Part shown: positions 22,494-34,400 of the stretch, one piece after another
Layout of the letters: each line of letters opens with the position of its first letter
How positions within the stretch are numbered: position 1 is the first letter of the stretch
Source: Parus major
Lineage: Eukaryota > Chordata > Aves > Passeriformes > Paridae
Assembly (NCBI RefSeq): GCF_001522545.3
Contig: NC_031778.1
Span: forward strand, 23,658,943-23,722,942
Reading direction: 5' to 3'
Length of the DNA: 64,000 bases
The notes under the pieces: generated by a model
Database searches by the model: none
Told to the model about the DNA's origin: nothing
The model's input: the letters and a program-made list of their open reading frames with translations, nothing else
Program-made: the position numbers and the translations under genes

Positions 22494-25400
22494 CTGGGAG
22501 AAAAGTTGGCACAATCAGCAATTCCACCTTTGTGATCAGCTCTGGGAACAGCCACAATCGTCTCGGTGCCCACGGGAAGAGCTCAGCAGGGTTAAAGACA
22601 AAGCTGACCCAAAACCATCAATAAAAGCAGAGAATTTCAGGGAATCCTAAAATAGTTTGGCTTGGGAGGGGTCTTAAAGATGGAAATCATTGGAAAGGCA
22701 AGGCTCCAATGCAATTCTTCACTGGAGATATGATCTCTTATCTGTGTCCATTCTACAGAGCTCACACTGATTTCTTCACTGCAAGTCATTTGTAACTTGC
22801 TCATTCTTAAAAAACCCCCATGAAGTCCTTTTATTTCCCTCTAAAGCTCTCCCAAAGGGATTTGCTCAAGTTTAGCCACAGTAATTTAAAATTATCTTAA
22901 TTCTGTGCCATGTTTAAAACTTTGCAAGTTGGCAAAATGGGAAAGCTCTGAGTTTCCCACCAGGTTTCCAACTACAGAAACCAGTTTGTCCTGAATTTTT
23001 ATTTACCTTAAATTCCCCAGTGTTCCATTAATATTCTATTCTATTCTATTCTATTCTATTATATTATATTATATTATATTATATTATATTATATTATATT
23101 ATATTATATTATATTATATTATATTATATTATATTATATTCACTCACATTTGGATGTGCTAAGGAATTGTCATCCTGGTATTTGATGGCAGTGGGAATGT
23201 TGGCAGCTGGAGGCTCTTTCTCAGGAGCTGCTGCCTCGGTGGCTCCTGCTCCCACATTCACAGGCTCCTGCTGCACTTCAGCAGGTTCTGTTGACTGAAA
23301 AAGAAACAAAAACACCAAATTGGAGTGGTTCAGCCCAAAATTGCTAAGTGTGGCAGTATTTTAAGGCAGCACTTGGCTGTCTTCACTTTCCTCATGGGAA
23401 GATTTCTCGGCATCCTCAGCAGGACACACTGGACGTGGACAAAGGACATGAAGTGACCAAAAAAAGGTACAGGGAGAGAGCTGGAAAACTGGGATTTTCC
23501 TGAAGAAGCTGCTTCAGCTTCTTGGAGACTTCTGGAAAGGCAAGGAATTACAAATTCCTGGGGAAACAATCAGGGATAATTCCTAATGCTCACTGCCAGG
23601 TGGGAAAATGAACACATCCCAAACCAGTTCCCTGCAACACCTGATGGCCAAAATCCAGGTAAATTCTGGGATCTGGATGTCTCCTGTTGGCTTTCTGGGA
23701 AGCTGACTGAAAACCAAGCTGCTCTTTCCAGGGAATAAATACAGATTTAAAGCCTGGCTTTAGTTAAGCAGCATTAAAATCATCTCCACTTGAATTACAA
23801 AGGAAATGTCTGATTACTTTGGGATTTTAATTCTTCTGCTTCTCCTAAAAAAAAAGTCTTCAAAGCAGGTGATTTCCTTAAATTCTGCCACATTTCAATT
23901 CCCTGAACCCACCCTGAGACCATCAGGGAGTCCTTGGTGGGATTTCAGGTGGATTTCTTTCAACATTGGTGCTCTTTCATCGATGGAAAATCCTTAATAG
24001 TGCAGCTTCCTCCTGGCTCTGAGAGGATAATGCAGCAGGAAAGGGATTGGAAATGTCCCTTTTGGAAGGGAAATGTCCCTTTTGGAAGGGAAATGTCCCT
24101 TTTGGAAGGGAAATGTCCCTTTTGGAAGGGAAATGTACCTTTTTGACTTCTTTGCTCGATCTGAAGGTCTGTGGGACGAAGGCGTCGCTCTCGATGGCTT
24201 CGATTTCCTTCGCTCGCTTCGCTTGGTCGAGGAGGGTGGCTTGGTCTGCACAGGGAAGGTTGGATTTGTTGGATTTATGGCATTTATGGGATTTATGGCA
24301 TTTATGGCATTTATGGGATTTAGGGGATTTATGGGATCCAGGCCCTGCCCCAGCCACGCCTGCAGGAGATTTTGGGACACACCAGGAAAAAGTGCTCGTG
24401 CAATGCAGCCCAAAATCTTCTGTTACAAGGGAGAGCTCTGAGTAAAAACAACACCAGGGAGGCCTGGGAACATTCCCAGTGCTGACCTAAGGATTTGTGG
24501 GATAACTGGGAAAAAGAAGCTCCAGGGAGAGCTCAGAGCCCTTCCAGGGCCTGAAGGGGCTCCAGGAGAGCTGGAGAGGGACTGGGGACAAGGGATGGAG
24601 GGACAGGACACAGGGAATGGCTCCCAGTGCCAGAGGGCAGGGATGGATGGGATATTGGGCAGGAATTGTTCCCTGGGATGGAATTCCCAGAGCAGCTGGG
24701 GCTGTCCCTGCATCCCTGACATTGTCCAAGGCCAGGCTGGACACGGCTTGGAGCAGCCTGGGACAGTGGGAGATGTCCCTGCCCTGTCCCTGGCTGGGAT
24801 TTAAGGTCCTTCCAACCCAAACCATCCCATAATCCATAATTCTGCACTACAGCAAAGCCCATGGACACAACTTCAAGCCTGATTTTTGGGGGGGATTTGG
24901 AAGGAAAAATAGAATTTGCTACATTTAAACTTGTGTTTGCAAGTCCTGCTGCCTTGGTGCTGAAACCTTCTCCTTTAAAACAGATCCCTAAGGATTTTTG
25001 GGATAAATCAAATACTCAATGCCTGCTGGAGTGAGGGAATCAGAATTCCCTGAGGTTCTGGAGCCACCTGATCCAAGGGGAAATTAAGGATCTCAATTAA
25101 AACCAGGGGTAGAAAGGCAGGAAAAGGAGATTTCAAATCCACAGCTCAAGTCCAGTTTGACAAATTCCCAGGATCCCAGGCAGATCCTGCAGAAAGTGAT
25201 GGGAATGACAAATTAGGGAAGGGATCACTAAATGATGACATCAGTGACATTAACGGGGAAAATGGACTGGAGGAAGCAGAGCCCATTAGTGCAGGGCAGT
25301 TTTGACAAACACATTATGGGGAGATAAAACGACTTGCAGCTGTTGTTTGTCAGCTGTCAGGGCCATGGATAATATGTATTTCATAGGAAAATCAAAAATA

Positions 25401-28400
25401 ATGGAGTCAGAAAGCTCCGAGGCTTCAGACAAAAAGAAATCAATACTAACTCAGTGCGTGGTGAGTCTTTTACCCTGTTAGGGTGGAAAAAAGGGAGGAA
25501 ATCTTGGATTAGGGCTGGTTTTTAATAAAAAGGTGATTCCAGCAGCAGGAACAATTTCCAGTCCTGTCACTTGGCAGGGGGGAGCTTTCCCAGTTTAACT
25601 GGGAATATCAGCATCCTTCAGGGATAATTCACTATTTTACAAATTGCTATTTATATCTATTGCTGTCCTCCCATATATAATTATTCACACACATATAAAA
25701 TATATGCATATAAAAATAAAAAATCTATTATATATAAATTATATATATAATTTATATAAATATAAAATAAAATATATAAAATTATACATTATGTTTATAT
25801 AAATATATAATTATATATAAAATTATATCTATAATTTAAATATATATATATGTATATGTATATGTATATATATATATATATAAAAATTACAGCTGTAAAT
25901 ACCTATGGAATTAGGCTGGATCAGCAATAACCTGGAATGTTGCTTGAGAACTAAAATATGTTGGAATTCTTTCGATGCCACCCCAAAATACTACACAATA
26001 ATTAAAAACAGCAGACTCAGATAAAAGTAAAAAACAGAGAATTCTAAAATTCTACAAATCAGGTGAAAGAAAAACTTCCCTGTGAGCTCTGCTTAAAATA
26101 TTCCCATTTTTTTGCTTAAGGACAAAATTTATTCCACTAATAGTTTTAAAATCACTGAAGTAAAAGCATTAAATGACCAACAATAATTTGTGAACAATCC
26201 ATTAAACAAAACCATGTTTTAAATATTTCTTGAATAATCTTTGAGTGTAAATTTTTATGGATTCATTGCTTATCCATAATCCTGACCATGAACATGAAAT
26301 TAAAGAGATTTTTTCAAGCAGGTCTAACTCCAGAAATCAAAGCAATGAACATAAACCTCGAATATTCCTCAGAATCTGTTTCTTCCTATTTTACTAATTC
26401 GATTTAAGGGGTTAATTTAATTTAAAAATATAACACATTTTCCACAAAAAGCTTTGAAATACAGAAAAAATAAAAAGCTGCTATTTTTTCTTGTTCTTTT
26501 GAGTTGAGGATTAAAAGAAGGAAACACCCCCAGATCCCAGACTAAACAAACAGCTACAGCAGAAAATATTTCCCCTTTGATCCCATTTTATTTGGGGTTA
26601 TTGGAAGTGATATTTTTATCCAGCTGCCTTACAGAGCTGGGTGTTTTCTGACAGAACTGCCTTTTCACACATCCCATGGTTTTTAATTGATCCCAGTTTT
26701 ACTCAAGCTGCACAAAGTGACAAAGTAAAGAAAAATGAAGTTTTCCTTGGATAATTTGCAGTGGATGACACAAAAAGCTCCCTGGCTGTGGGAGATGCTG
26801 GATTCTGCAGCGTGCAGAAGGGAAGCACTGGGAAAAGGAGGAAAACTCCAGCGGGACAGGCTGGACTCGCTGTGGCTGTGTCACCTCCAGAATTCTCAGG
26901 GAATTTTCCTGCCTCAAATCCTCCCCGTTTGCATCAGGAGAGGATCAGCCCTGACTCTGCTCCCGAGGTATCCCAGAGCCCTGGTACCCTTCCCAGCCCC
27001 AGTGCTGGGCTTCCAGGGCCAGTGGGAGCTTCTGAAGCTCCTCTCTGGAGATTCCCCCCGGAGATTCCCCCGGAGATCCCCCCGGAGATCCCCCTGGAGC
27101 CTGAGCAGCCTCTCCAGAGCCGAGACCTCCCAACAGCCGGAGCAAAACCCAGAGGGAATCAGCCCAGAAATGTCCCATTCCCACAAGCTCTGAACTCGGC
27201 ATTCCCAGCACTCCGAGTCCCTCCTGCTCCTGCCCAGCCTGGAGCGGGGCTATCCCGGGATATTCTCCGGGATATTTCCCGGGATATTCTCCGGGATATT
27301 TCCCGGGATATTCTCCGGGATATTTCCCGGGATATTCCCCGGGATCTCCTGCAGCTGATCCCCGTTTCCCGGCCGGGCTCCGCTGCCGTTAGAGGGAGGC
27401 ACCGCCTCACTCAACAGCGCCGGAGCCGCGGATGTCGAGCCCGAGGATGCTCCGAGCAGAGCATCCCTACAGGATCCATCCCTACAGGATCCATCCCTAC
27501 AGGATCCATCCCTACAGGATCCATCCCTGCAGGATCCATCCCTACAGGATCCATCCCTACAGGATCCATCCCTGCAGGATCCATCCCTGCAGGATCCATC
27601 CCTGCAGGATCCATCCCTGCAGGATCCATCCCTGCAGGACCCATACCTGAGGGACCCATCCCTGAGGGACCCATCCCTACAGGATCCATCCCTGCAGGAT
27701 CCATCCCTACAGGACCCATACCTGAGGGACCCATCCCTGAGGGACCCATCCCTACAGGATCCATCCCTAGAGGATCCATCCCTGCAGGACCCATCCCTAC
27801 AGGACCCATCCCTGCAGGATCCATCCCTGCAGGACCCATCCCTGCAGGATTTACCCCTGCGGGACCCATCCCTGATTTCAGGACCCATCCCTGATTTCAG
27901 GACCCATCCCGGATTTCAGGACCCATCCCGGATTTCAGGACCCATCCCGGATTTCAGGACCCATCCCGGATTTCAGGACCAGCTTCCATCCCCCTCATCC
28001 CTCCCCCAGCTCATCCAGGATAGGGTTTCCCATTCCTGATCCCTAAACTTGGGCAGAGCCCTGCTCCCACCCTCAGCCACTCTTTCCCAGCTGTTGGGAT
28101 TTCCAGGGAAGGAACTTTTCCCAGCCCGAGTCACAGGAACAAGAAACACTCCCAAAAACAGAAACTGGGCAGAGAAAGCTTTGCCCGTTCATTTCTCCGC
28201 TCCCAACTTCATTGCAAGCACTTGAAAAATACAACTGAACGTAGCGAAGTAGCAACTTGGGAGCACTCCAGTATTTATTTACTACTGGGAGCACACAGGA
28301 TTTACAAATTAAGTTGGAAAAATGCAAATTAACAAGAAAAACTTTGTCCAGCCTTGTTTTAAAATCCTGTGAAAGTTAGCTTATTAAAATATATTAAAAA

Positions 28401-31400
28401 TAGCATTTTGTGAGCACTGTGGTACTTACTGGAGAGAATACTACAGAGAGTACTACAGAGAGTACCAGACTACTTTAAATTTGCTATTTTAATACTTTAT
28501 AGTGACGACAACCTCATTTTTATAGGATTTTAAACCAAGTCTGGACACTAACAGCTTTTCTTTTAAAAACCTGGGAGTGTTAGGTCTAAAATACAGCAGC
28601 AAACAGGAAGGGAAAGTTCAGCAAGTGAGCTCTGAATCTGAGAACCTTAAATGTAAGAAAATGTAACTTAAGAAAACTGAATTCAAGAACTTTGAATTAA
28701 ATAAAGTGAAATTTCTGCTGGAGCTCCCCAAGTCCTGAGTGCAGGTCGCCTTCACCGCTGCCCTGCTCGCTCCTGCACCCCCATTTTGGGGCTTTTTGGG
28801 GTATTTTTGGGAACACTGTGGGCAGGAGCCCCCCTGAGGCAGCGCAGGGGTGGGGACAGCAGAGTGAATTTTGTGAATTTTGTGAATTTCGTGAATTTTG
28901 CTGGATTTGTGGCCACCCCGTGTTTGTCACCGCGCTGACACCGGAGCCGCTGCGCTCCTTCCTGGGCACACAAAGCCAGGGCTGTAATTCAATGCTCAAT
29001 TTACCCTTGTCTCAGTGGAGATTTCTCCCCGCTAATTGATAGAAATTAAGCCATTAATCAAGGCACCAGCCATCATTCAACCCGGGGAAGATGAATCCAA
29101 ACTTTCATCATAACCACCTTCCCCATTTTAGTGTTCATTAGCATTAATTTTTAATGCAATTATGCTCTTCTTTTACGCTGAGCTCATAAATTACTGCTCT
29201 TTTGTTGCTCGCTGGCCTTGTAAAATCCAAGGTAATGCTTTGTGCTCTGATCTTAAAGGCAATTACTGCCTGCTTCCATCTTTTCCATACCTCTATCCCA
29301 AATAACCTCTGTGTTGGAGGTGCAGACTCACCGCTGGGGATCCCACACCCGTGTTTCCTACAGAGCAATTTGGCCACGTTAAAGCCACAGAGGCAGAGCA
29401 AGAATTGCTGCTTTTGCTGCTGGATCCCAGGATCCAAGAGCAGAGAAACGACAGGAAAATGGGATTGTACAATGGATACGGGGGAGAAATCGGCGTGGTG
29501 TATCGGGAATAAACCACGGCGAGCGCAGTGAGGCCGTGCAGGGCAGCGGGGCTGCAGCTTGGAGCCTCTCCAGCTTCTCCAGGGATCACTTTGTGCTGTC
29601 ACTTCAAAAAGTGCTGCTGGCACGTGCCCAGTGCTCCTTTCTTTCCCCCCAGCCTGTGACAGTGTGGGAACCCCCAGAGCCCTCCCAGGGGATCCCGTGG
29701 GATCTGGGCTGGCACACGGTGCCCTGAGCTGGGAACATCCAGCCCTTTATTCCCACTTGGATGTTGAGAACCCCAGCAGGGGAAGGCACAGCACCTCCAA
29801 CCACCTCTGGCTGCCCCCAGACATCTTGGGGTGCTTGCAGGCAAAAGGAAATAAATTAGGAAATGTTGCTCGCTTTGAACTATTTTTCCCTTTCTTTCCC
29901 AGCCTTTATCTGGGATAAAGTCACTCACTGCAGTTAAAGGTCTGCCCAGCACCAATAAAACATCATCCACCTCTAAATTCCCAATTTATTTAGGCTTTAA
30001 CCAGCCTAAATAGGACAATTCCCAGTGAAGTCTCATGCTCATCCCATAGATTTCCAGAAAAACCCCTCTCTGGAAGCACCTGGGTGATGTTCACATGGCC
30101 CAGATCCACAAAACCCTAATTTTTACCAAAATAAAATCCCCACACCAGGGACTGTGGTTTGAGCAAATGGACCTGGAATTTTGTTCCATTTGCCTCAATT
30201 TATTTCCCCCATACATCCCTATTTATTTCCCATATGTCCCCATCTATTTCCCCCATACATCCCTATTTATTTCCCATATATCCCTGTATATTTTCCCCAT
30301 AACCCCTATTTCTTTTCCCCATACCCCCCTATTTATTTCCCATACATCTCTGTTTATTTGCCCTTTAGAAACAGCTTTTCAATACGTAGCTATAAATTTG
30401 TGTTTCAACTGACTCAAGTCCAATAACCAATTCCATGATGGTTTTTACAACCCCATTCCCTTAAGTGGCTTCTCCTTTAGCACAAATAAATGCCATGGAG
30501 ATGACAGGGAAACACTCAGCATTAATGAAGTACAGAAATCAGATTTGTTTCTCATCTTGAAATTTGAAGATAATTTCAAGAGTTTTAATTTGTTAAAATA
30601 AATCATAAATTTCCCTGTTAGGGAGATCATAAATTTCTCTGTTTCACTTGTAGAATGGTAAAACTTTAACAACACCAGCTGTGATTGCTAAAATAAAATC
30701 ACTCAAATATCAACTTCAAATATGCTTTGAGATTTTGAAAGATTCATGGAATGGTTTGGGTGGGAAGGAACTTAAAGATATTTAATTCCCAGCCCTGCCA
30801 TGGGGACACTTCCCACTGTCCCAGGCTGCTCCAAGCCCCAGTGTCCAATGCCAGGGATGCAGGGACAGCCCCAGCTGCTCTGGGAATTCCATCCCAGGGA
30901 ACAATTCCTGCCCAAGATCCCATCCATCCCTGCCCTCTGGCACTGGGAGCCATTCCCTGTGTCCTGTCCCTCCATCCCTTGTCCCCAGTCCCTCTCCAGC
31001 TCTCCTGGCAGGGGCTCTGAGCTCTCCCTGGATCCTTCTCCTCTCCAGGGGGACATTCCCAGCTCTCCCAGCCTGGCTCAGCCCTGGAGCATCACCAGGA
31101 CATTGGGATCAGGGGCTCTTCAGGGAAAGCAGGGAAGCAAAAGAGGGAAGTCTGGAATAGAAAGGGACAGGAGAGGATGGGCAGGCACAAAGCAGGGTAA
31201 ATATAAGGAACACATTTAGAAGTGATTATTAATTACAGCAGCTTTAATACAAAGGCAGGAATTGATTCCTCCAGCAGCCATTATCCACAGGGGCCATCAA
31301 TCCCCTTTCCAATCCCCTTCCCCTCAGCTCTGGACACAGAGAATGGCCAAGATCCCAAATTCCTGTTGCCCTTCCCATCTCTCATTATCATCACCTGGCT

Positions 31401-34400
31401 GCTCTTCCTAACGAGCCACTCTCTGCCTCTGCAGCAAAACTTGGCATTTTTTATTTTCTCCTTGATTTGTTCCTGCCCCCTTTCAATTCCAACCCAGCAA
31501 TCAAAAGATTAAACAGAGATAAAAGAAGACCACGGTGTGTGCCAGATGCTGGGACAGCCTCGTGGGAGCAGCAGCACAACACCAGGTGTTGGTGTCAGCC
31601 TAATGAAGCGACACTGGCACACGAGGGACACCCAGGCTCGGGCTCCAAACCTGCCATTATCGAGGCAAAAATGAGGAATATTGGAAATTCCAGCTTTTGA
31701 GAAGGCAGGAAAAAAAACCAATCCATGCCTTCATATAAATGTATTATCTGTATGAAAGAATTTGGGGGTTAAACAGATTGAGTTTGGTCTTTGCCACCAC
31801 AACGAACTTCAGGAAAATTTACTGAAGATAAATGAGGAGCTCAGGCAGTAACTGATGAACTTAAGGGCATCCCAATCTGGGGTTGAGTAAAGCACTTTAA
31901 CTTATTACACACTGACCTCACCCCAGCAAATCTTCTCCTGGCATGTCCAAGCTGTGGTTTAATATCCATTACACCCAGGGAAAGGCTTTTAACTCTCTCC
32001 AAAGGAAGTGGGGAGGGAAATCATTGGTTTGGGGTGTCCTGGGCTGGACGTGTGAGCCCTGTGGGTCTCTTCCAGCTCAGGATATTCTGTGGTGGCCATG
32101 GATGAGATTCTTCATGTGACAACTCCTGGCCAGCAGGTTAAAGATGAATATTAAAAAAAAAATAAAAAATTAAAACTTTTAATTTGGGTTTATAAAGTTT
32201 ATAATGAAGGGATTTTATAAAAGTGGAGTCCTCCAGGTTTTTCTAACTTTGCTTCCATGACCCCTCCACCACTCCAAACCATGGAATCACACAACCATGG
32301 AATGGTTTGGAGGGACCTGAACACTTGAAAAGAATTTCACTTTTGCTGAAGAGAAGTCACCCCAGCAGCACAGAATGTCCCTGAGGGATGGGGTTTATTC
32401 CCTGTTGAAGGGCCAGCTGTCTCCCAGGCACGTTCCTGCTCTCGTTTGCATCCCTCCCTCCCTCCCCCTGCCCACGTGGGCCTCATTTCCAAGCCTATTC
32501 AAAATGCTATTTTCCAAGCATGTGCCACACGACTTGTTCATATAAATGGAACAAATTAAACTGTCTCCACAGATATCCCCTCACATTTGTAGCCCTGATT
32601 CCTCTCCCTCACACGTGGCCAAGACACCGAATTATCTCCCTGCAGAGGTTGACCTCAGGATATTGGATTCTGCCACGGAGCTCTCCGGGACTAAACCGAC
32701 GGGAAACACTTAATCACCCCTGCCTTTGCAGGGAAAAAAATCAACTTTAAATTTGCCCTGATGAAAAATCAATAAACCAGTAATTGCTTGGCTTATCACG
32801 GCGTGGAGGGACAAATTGGGAAGTGGAGCTCGGCGTCGGCGCGGATTCCAGGGAACGGCGCGGAGTTTCGGGATCACTAAGCCAGAAAAGGGAAAGGTCT
32901 CGGAGTGATAATTAAATCTACTCGTGCTGATTTTCTGCCAAATTTATTTCCCCAGAGTCTATCAAAATGTTGCAGCGTTACTGGGGGGGGGCAGAATGAA
33001 TCAGTTCAGCACCGGCACGCGCCAGGCACGGAAACGCAAATCCCGGGATAGCGCCCGCCCCATCCAGCACCACCCTCCCATCCATCCACCTATGGAATGA
33101 CTGATTGCCAAAAATCCCTGTTTTCTGCTCTGCTGTGTTCTGGAAAAACTCCTTTTCCTGGTTTTCTGACGCATCCCCAGCTCCTCCTCCCCACACGGCG
33201 CCGGACGCGTGGCCCTGCCTCGATGTGTTTGAAACTCGATGCTTTAAAATATTATTATTTGTGGTAGATGAAGAGAAACGAGCCCAAAACCTCTCCCTAA
33301 GAACATCCAACATGTTTTGATTTTATCTTTGCATTGGTTTTTTTCTCCTCAATTTTCCTCTTGTGCACTTCACCTGTTTGGAATTTGTCTGGAGTAAAAC
33401 CCAGTTTGGTGGCAAAATCCCCTCTGCATTTTGTCCCTTTTCAGGCAATCCCAAAGCAAGTCAACAAAACCCAAAGCAGGAAAACCCAACCAATACAAAT
33501 ACTCCTGCAAAAATAGCATTTTTTTTGCTTAATAGACCTAATTTCATGCAGCAAATTAGCATAGCTCCAATGGAAGTGCAAATGTAATCAAACTGAAAAA
33601 TTCAAATGAGGCGGGGGGAGCCTTTTTCTTTCTTTCTTTGCTTTTTAGTCACTTAAAAAAAATCAAAAAAAAAATCAAAAAAATAAAAAAATCAGCATTT
33701 TGCTGTGTGTCCTTCACCGGGCTGGAGGGACTGTGGTAATTAAAACATTTAAACCAGCACAAGCCCCCAGTCTCTAATCTGAGCTGGGGTCAGCTGTCTG
33801 TAGATTCTAATTTGTCCTCAATTTTTTATTCATGCTGGGGAAATGCTGCATATTTAACAGGAAACCAGCAGGAAGGGGCAGCGCTGGGCTTGGAGGTCAA
33901 ATAATTTGATTTCCGAGCAGATTACATGGAACATCCAACGTCTAATCTCACACCTGATTTGGCAATAAAATGACAATAAAAGGAATGTTAAAACACCCTC
34001 GCTATGGGGTGGGCAACAACCAGTTTTTATCAGTTGGGAAAGGATTGGTTTATTTGTAGAATTATTTTTACTGCTGTTCCTGGGTAAAGGAGTCACAGGC
34101 TGTCTATACAGGCTGGAATTTCCTTTTGGAGGGTTCTAGTTAGGGAAATAAAATAAGGAATATTAGAGAAATAAAAATTCTTTTTAAATTGTAATTTAGA
34201 AATTTTTTTTAAAGATTTAATTTAATATAATTTTGCTTTATCTTATTTCAATGGCTGGATGTAGCACAGATCAGTCACAGGTTGGAATCGATGGGCTGGG
34301 AAGTTTTTTCCAATCTCAGTGATCCCATGAGGGATCAAAGAGGGTTAAAAATCACCCAGAGATATTGTGTGAGGAAGGAAGAATCAAGAAAAAATGCAAA

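Larger units (their letters stand above)
22494..23147 (-). other. RSRC1 last intron
   Basis: 654 bp. Contains a short antisense CR1 tail (about 22640-22690) and the pentanucleotide microsatellite at 23031-23140 against the donor. Nothing else is recognised. Confidence 0.85.

Noticed and set aside
26761..27894. 377-residue reading frame on the plus strand, with [10 protein letters not shown] repeats
   Set aside because: It is produced by 15-bp minisatellites lacking stops; frames on the other strand are equally open. No splice context, no family match and low-complexity sequence.
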